Shown: positions 1 through 9,591, numbered from the stretch's first letter. The stretch: 64,000 nt of DNA from Dyella sp. M7H15-1 (GCF_004114615.1 NZ_CP035300.1:2480001-2544000); one strand, 5' to 3'. The notes: a model not told the origin generated them from the sequence alone. Numbers and translations are program-made.

Positions 1-461
1 TCACAGGAGCACCGTTAGTTGATGCAATGCCGGGTGTGGGTGTGGGTGTGGGTGTGGATAGGTTACCGTGCATTTCCGATTTCAACCATTGATAGAGAAG
101 TTACGAATTCCAGGAAACATATGCATTTTCCCGGGGTTATTTTTGTTGGGGTTATCCCGATTATGGCCGTCATAACTAGTGTAGATATGACAACCATGCA
201 AGCTCGGCGGTAACGCGCGGATCCTCACTTTGCTTGATAGCAGATGCGGTAAGCCCCTCTCCCTCCGGGAGAGGGTGTCGGCAGATGGGTGAGGGTCCGG
301 GCGAAGCGAGCGCTTCAGTTACTGTACATGTCGTTCTCGCACAAGTCTTTGTTTTCGCGCCCTGGCCGCACCCTCACCCCAACCCCTCTCCCGGAGAGAG
401 AGGGGCTCACGCCCTACTCACCCGGCCTGACATCGCAAAAAGATGGGTGTAATCGGATGGG
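1..461. other. Gene-free edge region with short tandem repeat and REP-like inverted repeat
   Basis: No convincing gene is seen. Positions 32-57 carry at least four tandem copies of the hexamer GGGTGT. Positions 253-297 and 368-408 form a long imperfect inverted repeat built on CCCTCTCCC and ACCCTCACCCC. It resembles the repetitive intergenic palindromes (REP/BIME type) common in Xanthomonadales. It lies downstream of the minus-strand glycoside hydrolase and could stabilise the 3' end of its transcript. That role is inference. Confidence 0.5.
253..408. repeat. REP-like paired palindrome
   Basis: The left arm (about 253-297) has a CCCTCTCCC/GGGAGAGGG hairpin followed by GGGTGAGGGTCC. The right arm (about 368-408) repeats these blocks in inverse orientation. 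The same CCCTCTCCC hairpin core recurs at 12795-12817, which supports a dispersed intergenic repeat family. Confidence 0.6.
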
Positions 462-1841
462 TTAGTGGGTGCACGGTCCGGATGTCGGCGAAGGAGACGG
501 CCCCGTCTGGTAATTGCATACCGTACCATCGGAAAACATGCTGTAGCGCCCCGTTGAGCTGTTGTTTTGATTGGAATAGGGGAAACTGATGATCACCCCA
601 TTGCTGTCGCTGAAGGAGGGAATGCCGGCGTAGCTGCCGCCCTTATGGATGGTCGGCACGTCGATGTACTCCTCTTCGGAGCGGCCTTTGGGCCAGTCTG
701 CCGTGACGATACCCATGAATTGCTGGTGACCGTTGTCGGTCGGATCCCTGGCGATGTCCTTTTTGATGGGTTCGTCGTTGTATTCAAAGTAAAGCGCGCC
801 CAGGTTGTGAACATTTTGCGAATGTTTCAGCAGATAGGCCCACTCGTTGTTGTACCAGTTGGGCGAAAACTGTTGGTTGTCGTACTGGCCGGTTTCACCG
901 ATCGCAAACGGAATCTGATAGGCCGTCGTCAATGCCTGAATCTGCTGGAAGAGCGTGTCATACGCAGATAGACCGCCGTTACCGTCGTTGCGGTATTCGT
1001 TAACCATAAAAACGTCGACGCCTTTGCCCTTGGTATGCTTGCTGTTGCCCAGCAACTCCAGCGCCGGACTGATACCTTGCGGGTTGATAATCCAACTGTT
1101 GCTGCCGCCGGAGATATCGTCGTTGTCGGTGTAGCTCACCAGAGCACCCGGGCACTCGCGGCGCACGATGCTGATGGCGGTGTGGATATTGGCGACCGTC
1201 TGCGCGTCACTGAGCGGCAATTCGTTGCCTACGTTATAAGCCAGGATCGCGGGATGGAGGGCGCCACTAGGGCAGGTCTCATTCACCAGAGCAGTCACTG
1301 TGCCCGGCAGAGTGTCGGGATGGCTGTTGGTATAGGTGGTCAGGGCTGGGAAAATAACGCGAATGCCATGCTGCGACGCTTCATTCAAGAAATCGGTATG
1401 CTTTTTGAACTGGCTGGCCTGCACGTCATACAGCCGGATGGTGTTCACACCCAAGCGCTGCATGTCGCCCAGATCGCGATCCCACACTTGGGTCAGGGCG
1501 GCGTTGTAAGCCTTATTGTTGACCGTGGTGTCGGTGAGCTTTCCTGCTAGGTCGTTGTCCCCGCATGCGGACTGCCAGTCCCCAGGGCTGTACTCATTGG
1601 TTCCGGAGCATAGCCATGCACCGTTTTTGTGTTGCTGCCCTTGCGGCCCCACTGAAGTGAGCCCATTGCCAGGCCAGCCGCGCGTTTCCGGCGCATAGTT
1701 CATGCCGCGAATGAAATAAGGCTGGCCGTCGACGGTCAGTTGCAAGGTGTTGGGGTCGATGGCCGGACCCGCCGCATGCGCCGCGGCGATGCTGCCGCCT
1801 AGCAGCGAGGAGGTGAGCAGCCATTTCAATGTGTTATTCAT
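462..1841 (-). CDS. Secreted clan GH-A glycoside hydrolase (glucanosyltransferase-like)
   Basis: The protein of about 459 residues has an N-terminal signal peptide (hydrophobic stretch, then AAHAAG near residue 25). The following TIM-barrel-like enzyme domain starts with an RGMNYAPETRGWP segment. Counting from the ATG at 1841, a YNVGNELP motif near residue 203 supplies the likely acid/base Glu. An FAIGETGQ motif near residue 313 supplies the likely nucleophile Glu, as in retaining clan GH-A enzymes. The start region resembles GH72-like beta-1,3-glucanosyltransferases, but the family is not certain. The ATG at 1841 is preferred over the TTG one codon upstream. Export to the periplasm or outside and action on a beta-glucan are inferred from the family. 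It is likely a single-gene unit. Confidence 0.7.
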   Translation of the reverse strand: MNNTLKWLLTSSLLGGSIAAAHAAGPAIDPNTLQLTVDGQPYFIRGMNYAPETRGWPGNGLTSVGPQGQQHKNGAWLCSGTNEYSPGDWQSACGDNDLAGKLTDTTVNNKAYNAALTQVWDRDLGDMQRLGVNTIRLYDVQASQFKKHTDFLNEASQHGIRVIFPALTTYTNSHPDTLPGTVTALVNETCPSGALHPAILAYNVGNELPLSDAQTVANIHTAISIVRRECPGALVSYTDNDDISGGSNSWIINPQGISPALELLGNSKHTKGKGVDVFMVNEYRNDGNGGLSAYDTLFQQIQALTTAYQIPFAIGETGQYDNQQFSPNWYNNEWAYLLKHSQNVHNLGALYFEYNDEPIKKDIARDPTDNGHQQFMGIVTADWPKGRSEEEYIDVPTIHKGGSYAGIPSFSDSNGVIISFPYSNQNNSSTGRYSMFSDGTVCNYQTGPSPSPTSGPCTH

Positions 1842-2196
1842 CAAGGTTCTTTGGAATGAAAAGGTTATGCGAGGTGAGCCATAGGTTGCCGGCCGCTTCG
1901 GGTACCTTGGGTACCTGCGTATGGTGTTGCGGTTGTGGCTATTGTGGGTACTCGGGCATCGCGACCCTATCGGGTGAATACCTGAATAGTCGTTTAGGGT
2001 TTGGTCGGCTCGGCCATTCAGGTACCTGATCTTGCCTTTGAATCACAGACACGACTCGTCTCTTGCCTCTCACCCAACAGCAGGGGCACTGTTCTGAACT
2101 TAAGCGTCATTCCAACGTATCGTCATCCCAGCGAAAGCTGGGATGACGAGCATGGAATTTCCACCGTTAAGTTCGGAGCATTGATAGCAGGTTGTC
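1842..2196. other. Intergenic region with REP-type hairpin
   Basis: This gap between two minus-strand genes has no gene. It contains several GGTACC-bearing segments (around 1900-2030) and a perfect hairpin at 2121-2148. Confidence 0.5.
2121..2148. repeat. Perfect 12-bp hairpin, REP-type or terminator
   Basis: CGTCATCCCAGC and its exact reverse complement flank a GAAA tetraloop. It lies just past the 3' end of the minus-strand S9 peptidase gene, so it may act as a transcript terminator or stabiliser. There is no strong T-run. The sequence type is common as a dispersed repeat in this group. Confidence 0.6.
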
Positions 2197-4620
2197 TTAG
2201 CGGACGGGATGGGGCTTCACCCAGGTTTCGAACAGTTCATCTATGCGGCGATATTCGTCATACCACGAATCCGCATGCTCAAACTCGTGCCGCTCCAGCG
2301 GATAGAGTGAAATCCAGAAGTTTTTCTTGTGCAGCTCGACGAAACGCTGGTACAGGCGCAGTGAATCGGCAGCCAGCACGTTGTCGTCGATCAGGCCGTG
2401 GTTGATCAGCAACGGATCGCGCAGGTTGCTGGCGTACTCGATCGGCGAGCTGGTTTGGTAGGCTTCCGGATCGATCTGGGGATCGTTGAGGATGCTGGAG
2501 GTGTATGGGTCGTTATAGGTGACCCAGTCGGCCGGCGAACGTTGCGCCGCGCCAGCGGCGAATTCGCCCGGTGCGCGCAGCAAGGCCATTTCGGTCATGA
2601 AGCCACCATAGCTGCCGCCGTAGATGCCTACGCGTTTGGGATCCACGCCGTGGTTCTTTACCAGCCAAGCTTTGCCGTCAAGCAGATCTTCCAGTTCGGG
2701 ATGGCCCATCTGACGGTAGATCGCGGTACGCCATGCGCTGCCGTAGCCTTCGGAAGCGCGGTAATCCATATCAAGCACGACGTAGCCTTGCTGCACCAAC
2801 CGATTGTTGAACAATTGTTCGCGCTGGTAATACGAGGCCGATTCGCTCACATCCTGCAGGTAGCCGGCACCATGCACAAAAATCACCGCAGGGCGCGAAG
2901 CGGCTGCATCGGTTTCATGGGCGGGGCCGTAGTACTTCGCATAGATCACGCCCGCACCGTGCGAGGACGGTACCTCGACGATCTTCGGCTGAATCCAGGC
3001 ATGTGCCGTGAAGCCAGGCTTCATGGTGTGGGTGAGTTCGCGCGGCGTACCACCTTGGGCACTCTGCACGGCAAGCTGCGGCAGCACATACGCCGAGGAA
3101 TGAAGCACGGCAAGCTGCCCGTCATCGGGCGACAGGGCGAATTGATCCATGCCGCCGTACTGGGTGACGCGGCTCAGGGTGCCGCCGTTCGACGGTATGC
3201 GATACATATCGTAGCTGTATGGCGCGACCTGGTTAGTGCGCAGGTAGAACCATTTACCGTCGTTGGAAAGCTGGGGTTGGCTGACTTCGAACTGGCCGGT
3301 GGTGAGTGCCTTCGCCGATCCGTCGACGGGCTTGGTGTAGAGCTGCGAGTAGCCGGTTTCCTCGCTGAGATACCACAGCGTGCGATGGTCCTTGAGCCAA
3401 CCGACATCGTTGAAGATCCAGTTGATCCAGGCATCGTTATGCAGGCGGTGCTGCGGCACGAGCGTGTGTTGGGTGAAATCGATGGTTGCGATCCAGCGAT
3501 CCTTGCTATCGATGGAGAGGAATTCCAGTGCGGCGTTGCGCCCGTCGTCACTCCAGGCGATGCCAGCACTGCCACTGTCCATGCTGTACAGGGTCACCGG
3601 ACGGACGTCGGGTGCTTTCAGCGCCTTGGCTTCGTCGTCCTTGCCGGCCTTTTCCAGCGCAGCGACGGTTTTGGCGCGGATGGCTTTGAGTGGATCATCC
3701 TTGATGCCCGGCAAGTTGTCGGTGGAAAGCGGGTACTGCTTGTGCGCAGACAAGTCGAGCAGCCGTACCGACTGCGGCGCCGGATCGTTGCGGCCCACGT
3801 AGGTGCGTGCGTCTTCGGTTTCGGTGTAGCCGGAATCGGTGACGTAATGAATGACGTAGGGGGCCTTGCCGTTATCGCGGTGCGCAGGCTGAGTGACCAC
3901 CAGCATCCAGCGGCCATCGGGCGACAACTCGGTGTCCACCGCCTGCACCTTGTCACCGAGATAGAACGGCAGCGGCGCGCGGGTGGGATCGGCCGCAGTC
4001 AGTGCTTGCTGAGCGGCGCGCTGGGCGTCCTTGTCGTCTTTGTTTTCGCGCAGCGCCTTGAACCGATCAAGCTGCTGCTGTTCCAGTGCGTCGGGCTTCT
4101 TCACCTGCGGATCGTCGGTGAACTTCAGCACCGCCGCGGGTGAGGTGACGCCACTGGCCATATCGTAGACGTACCAGTTGTTACCCTCGCGGAACTGCAG
4201 CGAGCGGCCATCGGCGGAAAATTGCGGCGACGATTCTGGCTGCGGACTGCGGGTCACTTGCGTACGCCGGCCGCTTGCCAGGTCCACCAGAAAAACATCG
4301 CCATGCAGAATGTAGGCGGCATGCCGGTGTGTGCGGTCATACACCGCCGGACCTTCCGCCTGCGCCATTGCCGACGGATCGAGCTTGGTGTTCTGTCCGC
4401 TGGCGGGATCGACGCGATACACGTCGCGTACCGAACTCCCATCGCGCTTGAGGCTGTAATACAGGCTGCGGCCGTCCACACTCCAGTAGGGATTTTCCAC
4501 CGCGTGGCCCATCCAGTCCGGATGGGCCATGATGGTTTCCAGATCAAGCGGTTGTGCGGTTTCTGCTGCCACGGGCAGTACGGAAAGGGCGATAAGGCCG
4601 GCGAGCAGCAGTTGGCGCAT
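2197..4620 (-). CDS. S9 family prolyl oligopeptidase / dipeptidyl peptidase IV-like
   Basis: This 807-residue protein has a signal peptide (ends near VAAETAQ, residue 20). A beta-propeller-like N-terminal half carries repeated WSDDGR, SPDGRW and SNDGKW motifs. The C-terminal alpha/beta hydrolase domain has the nucleophile motif GGSYGG with Ser near 670. The likely Asp is near 746 (IDDNV) and the likely His near 778 (ERHEF). The layout matches DPP IV/acylaminoacyl-peptidase family S9, so it should cleave short peptides, often next to proline, in the periplasm. The start at 4620 has a good ribosome site (AAGGAG six bases upstream). It is monocistronic by spacing. Confidence 0.88.
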   Translation of the reverse strand: MRQLLLAGLIALSVLPVAAETAQPLDLETIMAHPDWMGHAVENPYWSVDGRSLYYSLKRDGSSVRDVYRVDPASGQNTKLDPSAMAQAEGPAVYDRTHRHAAYILHGDVFLVDLASGRRTQVTRSPQPESSPQFSADGRSLQFREGNNWYVYDMASGVTSPAAVLKFTDDPQVKKPDALEQQQLDRFKALRENKDDKDAQRAAQQALTAADPTRAPLPFYLGDKVQAVDTELSPDGRWMLVVTQPAHRDNGKAPYVIHYVTDSGYTETEDARTYVGRNDPAPQSVRLLDLSAHKQYPLSTDNLPGIKDDPLKAIRAKTVAALEKAGKDDEAKALKAPDVRPVTLYSMDSGSAGIAWSDDGRNAALEFLSIDSKDRWIATIDFTQHTLVPQHRLHNDAWINWIFNDVGWLKDHRTLWYLSEETGYSQLYTKPVDGSAKALTTGQFEVSQPQLSNDGKWFYLRTNQVAPYSYDMYRIPSNGGTLSRVTQYGGMDQFALSPDDGQLAVLHSSAYVLPQLAVQSAQGGTPRELTHTMKPGFTAHAWIQPKIVEVPSSHGAGVIYAKYYGPAHETDAAASRPAVIFVHGAGYLQDVSESASYYQREQLFNNRLVQQGYVVLDMDYRASEGYGSAWRTAIYRQMGHPELEDLLDGKAWLVKNHGVDPKRVGIYGGSYGGFMTEMALLRAPGEFAAGAAQRSPADWVTYNDPYTSSILNDPQIDPEAYQTSSPIEYASNLRDPLLINHGLIDDNVLAADSLRLYQRFVELHKKNFWISLYPLERHEFEHADSWYDEYRRIDELFETWVKPHPVR

Positions 4621-4770
4621 GGGATGCTCCTTGATCGAAAACCACCCAGGATAGCCAAGCAGGCGAGCCTGGCAAGCACCAAGGATTTACTTCCGCGTCT
4701 TGCACAGTGGCAAAACATCCTATGGGAACGGCTGCTACGATGCGGCTCCGGTTCCTACTGTTGATGCCTC

Positions 4771-5436
4771 ATGAGTTTGCTTCCCACCGTCGAAAACGAA
4801 ACCGCCGCCAGCCCCACCTACAGCATCATCTGGCTGCATGGCCTGGGCGCCGATGGCTACGATTTCGCCCCGATCGTGCCGGCGCTGGTCTCCCCGCAGT
4901 GGCCGGCGGTGCGCTTTGTATTCCCGCACGCGCCGATGCGGCCGGTCACGGTGAACAACGGCATGTCGATGCGGGCTTGGTACGACATCTACGGTTTCGA
5001 TCTGGTATCGCGCCAGGATGAGGCGGGCACGCGCCAGTCGATCGCCGACGTGGAAGCATTGATCGCCCGCGAACAGGAACGCGGCATACCGAGCGAGCGC
5101 ATCCTGCTCGCCGGCTTTTCGCAAGGCGGTGCGATTGCGTTGGCCGCCGGCCTGCGTCATCCGCACCAACTGGCGGGCATCATCGCACTGTCCACCTATG
5201 TGCCGATGGCCGATTCACTGGCGGCCGAACGCAGTGCCGCCAACGCCTCGATCCCGATTTTCTGGGGACACGGCACATTTGATCCGGCGGTGATCCTGCA
5301 GCGTGGCCTCGATTCGCGCACTGCGTTGGAAGCGCTGGGCTATCACGTGGCATGGCACACCTACCCCATGGCGCATGCGGTCTGCCCGGAGGAACTCGCA
5401 GACCTCAGCCATTGGATCGGGCAACGGTTCCGCTGA
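4771..5436 (+). CDS. Carboxylesterase / acyl-protein thioesterase-like hydrolase
   Basis: This 221-residue protein has no signal peptide. It is a compact alpha/beta hydrolase of the phospholipase/carboxylesterase family (Pseudomonas EstB, acyl-protein thioesterase type). It shows WLHGLGADGYDF near residue 21, the nucleophile elbow GFSQGG with Ser117, Asp171 in GTFDP and His202 in PMAHAV. Length and triad spacing are normal for the family. It likely hydrolyses short-chain carboxyl esters or thioesters in the cytosol. It ends 32 bp before the sensor kinase start, so cotranscription is possible. Confidence 0.85.
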   Translation: MSLLPTVENETAASPTYSIIWLHGLGADGYDFAPIVPALVSPQWPAVRFVFPHAPMRPVTVNNGMSMRAWYDIYGFDLVSRQDEAGTRQSIADVEALIAREQERGIPSERILLAGFSQGGAIALAAGLRHPHQLAGIIALSTYVPMADSLAAERSAANASIPIFWGHGTFDPAVILQRGLDSRTALEALGYHVAWHTYPMAHAVCPEELADLSHWIGQRFR

Positions 5437-5468
5437 AAGCTGAGCCGGCAGCGGGCATACTTGCACGC

Positions 5469-6533
5469 ATGCCGGGAACTGCCGACAAAGCGCCAGCTCA
5501 ACCGCACAGTCCGCTGCCGGATTTCTGCAGCCTGCCGGTGATTTCCGCCTTGCTGGTGGTGGGCGCGCTGTGCGTTACGCTGGCGTGGCTGGCCCCGGAT
5601 AGCACGCATGGCTGGCGCGGCTACAGTGTAGGCATGTTGTTTGTGGAGTGGCTGGGGATGGTCATCGGCGTGGCACTGTGCAAGCTGCGACCGTGGTTGT
5701 CGCGTCTGCCTGGCCTGCTGCCTTATGCAGGCGTATGGCTGGTAATGGTGCTGATGGTAACCCTGAGCAGTCTGCTGGCGCAGTGGATGGACCAGATGCT
5801 GCAGATGCAATTGCTTGTCTCAGGGTCCCCTGTCTTCGTGCGCAACAACGCCATGATCGCCGCCTTGCTTGGTGCGGCGATGCTGCGTTATTTCTACGTG
5901 CTGGCCGAATGGCAGGCGCGGCTCGCCGCCGTTGCACACGCCAAAGTGGAAGCCTTGCAGGCGCGCATCCGCCCGCACTTTCTGTTCAATAGCATGAATA
6001 CGGTGGCCGCCTTGGTAAAGGTGGATCCGGTGGCCGCCGAGCGCACGGTGGAAAATCTCTCCGAACTGTTCCGCGCTGCACTGGGTCAGCACGATACGCA
6101 CACCAGTACCTTGGGTGAGGAACTGCAATTGGTTGATCGCTATCTCGCCATCGAGGAGCTGCGTCTTGGTGATCGCTTGCACGTGCGTCGCGAGCTCAAC
6201 GAATTACCCATGGGTGCTTCGCTACCGCTGCTGCTTTTGCAGCCGCTGGTCGAAAATGCCGTGCGCCATGGCATACAACCGTTGCGCGAAGGTGGCGAAA
6301 TAGTCCTGCGCGGCAAGCATGGGAACAACACGATGCTGATCGAGATCGACAACCCGCTTGCCGATTGCCCAAGCATCGGCGGCAGCGGTCATGGCCTGAA
6401 CAATGTACGGCAGCGCGTCGCTTATCATTTCGGCCCTCGGGCACGCGTGGAAGCAGGCCCCAGGGACGGGCGCTTTGTGGTGAGGCTGCATTTACCCGTG
6501 GAGGTACGCCATGCGCGTGCTGATCGTCGATGA
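5469..6533 (+). CDS. LytS/AlgZ-type membrane sensor histidine kinase
   Basis: The 354-residue protein has four or more hydrophobic segments in its first 150 residues. A His-kinase domain of the LytS/YehU/AlgZ type follows, with the phosphoacceptor-type motif RPHFLFNSMNT (His170). The C-terminal ATPase part has LLLQPLVENAVRHG (N-box) and GGSGHGLNNVRQR (G-box). The ATG at 5469 is chosen because the longer frame (from 5352) overlaps the esterase gene and adds no conserved sequence. The gene overlaps the response regulator start by 23 bp, a strong sign of translational coupling. It should autophosphorylate and pass phosphate to the next gene product. The signal sensed is unknown. Confidence 0.85.
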   Translation: MPGTADKAPAQPHSPLPDFCSLPVISALLVVGALCVTLAWLAPDSTHGWRGYSVGMLFVEWLGMVIGVALCKLRPWLSRLPGLLPYAGVWLVMVLMVTLSSLLAQWMDQMLQMQLLVSGSPVFVRNNAMIAALLGAAMLRYFYVLAEWQARLAAVAHAKVEALQARIRPHFLFNSMNTVAALVKVDPVAAERTVENLSELFRAALGQHDTHTSTLGEELQLVDRYLAIEELRLGDRLHVRRELNELPMGASLPLLLLQPLVENAVRHGIQPLREGGEIVLRGKHGNNTMLIEIDNPLADCPSIGGSGHGLNNVRQRVAYHFGPRARVEAGPRDGRFVVRLHLPVEVRHARADRR

Positions 6534-7215
6534 CGAACCGCTTGCACGAGCACGTCTTGCCGCCTTGTTGAAAGAATGCGAAGACGTGGAAGTCGTCGGC
6601 AGCATGGCAGACGGCGAAGCCGCGCTGACGGCGCTGTCTGAAATCCGTCCGGACCTGTTGCTGCTGGATATCAACATGCCTGGCCTGGATGGCAAGGCGC
6701 TTGCAGCAAAACTGGCCAACCGCGCGCGGCCACAAGTAGTGTTTTGCACCGCTTACGAAGCCCACGCCGTGCAGGCTTTTGATCTGGGCGCCACCGACTA
6801 CCTGCTCAAGCCCGTGCGGGTGGAACGTTTGCGCGATGCGCTCAAGCGTGTACGTCAACGGCTGGATGCGCAACCGCGCGAACCTACGGGGTGGCTGCAC
6901 GCCCGCGTGCGTGGCGAACCGGTACGCATGGCGTTGGATGAAGTGGTCTGCTTGTTGGCGGAAGAGAAGTACGTGATCGCGCATCGCCGCGGCGGTCAGC
7001 TCTTGTTGGATGAATCGCTGCGGCAACTGGAAGAAACCTATCCGGACCAGTTGATTCGTCTGCATCGCAACTGCCTGGTCCCCGCCTATCGCCTGATCGG
7101 CTTGAAGACACTGGCCGATGGACGCGTGCTGGCTCGTCTTGCCGGCACGGATTTCAGCCCGGAAGTGAGCCGGCGCAATCTGCCCACCCTGCGCAAACTG
7201 CTACGCATGGGCTAA
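6511..7215 (+). CDS. LytTR-family response regulator (AlgR-like)
   Basis: This 234-residue protein has a receiver domain (residues 1-115). It carries the acidic pair DDE at 7-9, phosphoacceptor Asp53 in LLLDINMPGLDG and Lys100 in DYLLKPV. A C-terminal LytTR DNA-binding domain spans about 135-230, with a VCLLAEEKYVIAHRRGG block and an IRLHRNCLV block. It overlaps the sensor kinase gene, so the two form a two-component pair resembling AlgZ/AlgR of Pseudomonas. Targets cannot be read from the window. Its stop codon lies inside a 21-bp perfect palindrome. Confidence 0.88.
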   Translation: MRVLIVDDEPLARARLAALLKECEDVEVVGSMADGEAALTALSEIRPDLLLLDINMPGLDGKALAAKLANRARPQVVFCTAYEAHAVQAFDLGATDYLLKPVRVERLRDALKRVRQRLDAQPREPTGWLHARVRGEPVRMALDEVVCLLAEEKYVIAHRRGGQLLLDESLRQLEETYPDQLIRLHRNCLVPAYRLIGLKTLADGRVLARLAGTDFSPEVSRRNLPTLRKLLRMG

Positions 7216-7260
7216 GGATGCTCCGATGCATCCTGCGCGGGATGCATCGGAGCATCCTTA
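7213..7260. terminator. 21-bp perfect inverted repeat covering the regulator stop codon
   Basis: The arms 7213-7233 and 7240-7260 are exact reverse complements with a 6-base loop (TGCGCG). The first arm starts with the TAA stop of the response regulator. The stem is strong but has no T-run, so it may be a terminator, a 3'-end stabiliser or a protein-binding palindrome. It sits 43 bp before hemC and may insulate the two transcripts. Confidence 0.55.
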
Positions 7261-7302
7261 AGTGCGCGACAATAGAGGCTGACGTCCATTCCCGGAGCCC
7301 TC

Positions 7303-8220
7303 ATGACGCCGTCGATCCTGCGCATCGCCACACGCAAAAGTGCACTCGCGCTGTGGCAAGCCGAACATGTGGCAGGACTGTTGCGTGCTGCGCATCCGGG
7401 GCTTCATGTGAAGCTGGTGCCGTTATCGACACGCGGCGACGAAATCCTCGACAAGCCGCTCGCCACCCTCGGCGGCAAGGGCCTTTTCCTTAAGGAACTC
7501 GAAGTGGCGATGCTGGAAGGCCATGCCGACTTGGCGGTGCATTCGCTGAAAGATGTGCCCGCGGAATTGGAACCAGGTTTTGCCCTGCCGGCGATCCTGC
7601 CGCGGGCGGATGCTGCCGATGCCTTTGTGAGTAACGACTACGCGGACTTGATGGCCTTGCCGCATGGTGTGCGCGTCGGCACGTCGTCGTTGCGACGACA
7701 GGCGCAACTGCGTGCGATGCGGCCGGACCTGGCACTGCTCGACTTGCGCGGCAATGTCGGCACGCGGCTACAAAAACTCGACGCCGGCCACTATGAAGCC
7801 ATCCTGCTCGCTTGCGCAGGATTGGAAAGGCTGGGTTTGCACGATCGTATCCGCAGCCGCCTGAGCGCACCTTCATGGTTACCCGCACCGGGCCAGGCGG
7901 CTATCGCCATCGAAGCACGCGCCGATCGGGTCCCCGTGCTGAAAGCGCTAGCAGTGCTTGATGACACCGACACGCGGCTGGCCGTTACCGCCGAGCGCGC
8001 TATGAACCATGCCTTGGGCGGAAGCTGCACGGTGCCCGTGGGTGCATGGTGCACCGTGACCGAGCGCGGACTGCATTTGCGTGGACTGGTCGGCGAAGTT
8101 TCCAGCGGACGCCTGCTGGTTGCCGAAGCGCGCGGTGATAACGATGATGCAGTGAGCCTTGGTAACAAGGTGGCGCAGGCATTGTTTGCGCAGGGCGCCG
8201 AGACACTGCTCAAATCCTAA
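7303..8220 (+). CDS. hemC: Porphobilinogen deaminase (hydroxymethylbilane synthase)
   Basis: This 305-residue enzyme joins four porphobilinogen units into hydroxymethylbilane in tetrapyrrole (haem) synthesis in the cytosol. The N-terminus [12 protein letters not shown] is typical. The catalytic Asp84 is in [18 protein letters not shown] supplies substrate-binding Arg residues, and Cys242 in GGSCTVPVG is the attachment site of the dipyrromethane cofactor. Length is normal. The ATG at 7303 has a CGGAG ribosome site. hemD is not adjacent; the next gene is convergent and unrelated. Confidence 0.96.
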   Translation: MTPSILRIATRKSALALWQAEHVAGLLRAAHPGLHVKLVPLSTRGDEILDKPLATLGGKGLFLKELEVAMLEGHADLAVHSLKDVPAELEPGFALPAILPRADAADAFVSNDYADLMALPHGVRVGTSSLRRQAQLRAMRPDLALLDLRGNVGTRLQKLDAGHYEAILLACAGLERLGLHDRIRSRLSAPSWLPAPGQAAIAIEARADRVPVLKALAVLDDTDTRLAVTAERAMNHALGGSCTVPVGAWCTVTERGLHLRGLVGEVSSGRLLVAEARGDNDDAVSLGNKVAQALFAQGAETLLKS

Positions 8221-8271
8221 CCCCCCGTTTGCGTGGAGGGGCTTTCGCTGCGACGAAACCGTCGTACGGGA

Positions 8272-9084
8272 TCAGAGGTTGTAGACCACGTTGGTCGTGG
8301 TAAGCGTGTCGGTGTGGCGGATGCCCGGCAGCACTTCGCTGTTATGACGCAGCTGGAAGCCGACCTTGATCGAGAGCTTTTTGGTCATGCCGACTGCGAG
8401 ACCCGCATCGTTCTGCATGTAGGTGTTCTTGCCACCCGCTTCGGTCAGGAACGTGTCGTCGAAGGAGGTGTTGTCGGTGATACGGTATTTGTAGTTCACC
8501 AGGCCACGCGCCACCACTTCGCTCTGACGCGGTTCCATCAACGGCATCGATTGGCCGTTGATTACCTGCGTGCCGGTAGCCGGCTGGTATTGGGTGTAAC
8601 CGGGACCGATTTCGAGCGAAAGCTGGGTCCGGTCGGTTTTCAGCGCCATGTAGCCATAGCCAACCGAGACGGTCCCCTGCCAACGGTTCGCGGCGAAGTC
8701 GTCGTGGTCGTAGCGGATGGCCGTTACCACGTAACTGCGCGGATCAAGCTTGTAACCTGCCGAGGCGCCCATGTCATAACGATTGGCGGTGGTGTCGAAT
8801 TGCTTGTAACGGGTGCCGCCGGGACCGACGACCGTGACTTGGCCCTTGGAACGAAGTGCATCAAGGAAGAAGTTGTTCTTCCACTGATCGGTTTCCTGAT
8901 TCAGAGTCAGCTTGGCGTTGACGTTCTGGGAGCGGGAGTTGCCGGTGGTCGACGCAAAGCCCACTTCACCCGAGCCCGTCCATTCACCCGAAGAGGTCTG
9001 CACGCCGGAGGAAGTGTCCTGGGCTTGGGCAGCGAATGTGGCCAGAGTGGCAAGCGCCAGACTGGTCAGCAGGGTGTTTTTCAT
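8272..9084 (-). CDS. DUF481 family outer-membrane protein (YdiY-like)
   Basis: The 270-residue protein starts with a clear signal peptide ending near AAQAQ (residue 22). A Ser/Thr/Gly-rich opening (GEWTGSGEVGFASTTGNS) leads into alternating polar/hydrophobic strands with many aromatic positions, as in the DUF481 beta-barrel family (salt-induced outer-membrane protein type). It ends TNVVYNL; the last residue is not the usual Phe. The gene is convergent with hemC and divergent from the WYL regulator across about 500 bp. Function beyond an outer-membrane location is not known for the family. Confidence 0.75.
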   Translation of the reverse strand: MKNTLLTSLALATLATFAAQAQDTSSGVQTSSGEWTGSGEVGFASTTGNSRSQNVNAKLTLNQETDQWKNNFFLDALRSKGQVTVVGPGGTRYKQFDTTANRYDMGASAGYKLDPRSYVVTAIRYDHDDFAANRWQGTVSVGYGYMALKTDRTQLSLEIGPGYTQYQPATGTQVINGQSMPLMEPRQSEVVARGLVNYKYRITDNTSFDDTFLTEAGGKNTYMQNDAGLAVGMTKKLSIKVGFQLRHNSEVLPGIRHTDTLTTTNVVYNL

Positions 9085-9591
9085 GACTAAGTCGTCCTAT
9101 TGTTAATAAATTGTTTGGCGCGTCACTTTAACGGCACGGCTTGAATCTTTTGTGAATGTTTAGATCGATCTTAGAGCGACTTAAGGGCAGTTATGTGGCC
9201 AAAGTGGGGCAGGTTCGGCCGAACGGGCGAGGGCGCAGCGGATCAGGGTGGACAGCCATAGCTCCAGACTTTTGCTGATGACACAGACCGTTGCAGCACA
9301 ACAGGCCAGCCAGCGTCCGTCGGGGCACGGCCGTTTAAGCAGCAGGCTCACAGGATCACCCAGAACAAAGCGGCAAGAAACCGCTGGGACTAAAGGCTAC
9401 GGGCCATTTGCCAGTACTCACCCTGATCCGACACCCTCAGCAACTGTCAGCTCAAGCCATCGACCAGCCGTTAACTGACTGCGATGGATGGGGGATTGAT
9501 GAGCATAAGGACCGGGGAAAGTCCGCACGCACGCTTGCAGACGTCACGTAGCATGCTCATGCTACACAAGACCCTTCTGCCGAACATCGAC
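9085..9591. other. Divergent intergenic region, no gene recognised
   Basis: The roughly 500 bp between the DUF481 gene and the WYL regulator must hold both promoters. The part next to the DUF481 gene (9100-9180) is AT-richer. Around 9546-9563 a short hairpin GTAGCAT/ATGCTAC is visible. No conserved RNA or ORF could be supported. Confidence 0.35.

Noticed and set aside
567-1550. Plus-strand open frames opposite the glycoside hydrolase
   Set aside because: They are antisense frames of a gene with signal peptide and catalytic motifs, and have no family features.
2398-4143. Long 581-codon plus-strand frame opposite the S9 peptidase
   Set aside because: It is a high-GC antisense shadow; the minus-strand protein has a full catalytic triad and signal peptide.
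9513-9530. GGGGAAAGTCCGCACGC resembles the conserved GAGGAAAGTCCGGGC of RNase P RNA
   Set aside because: None of the other conserved RNase P RNA segments follow within the expected distance, and the WYL regulator gene begins 70 bp later. Treated as chance.
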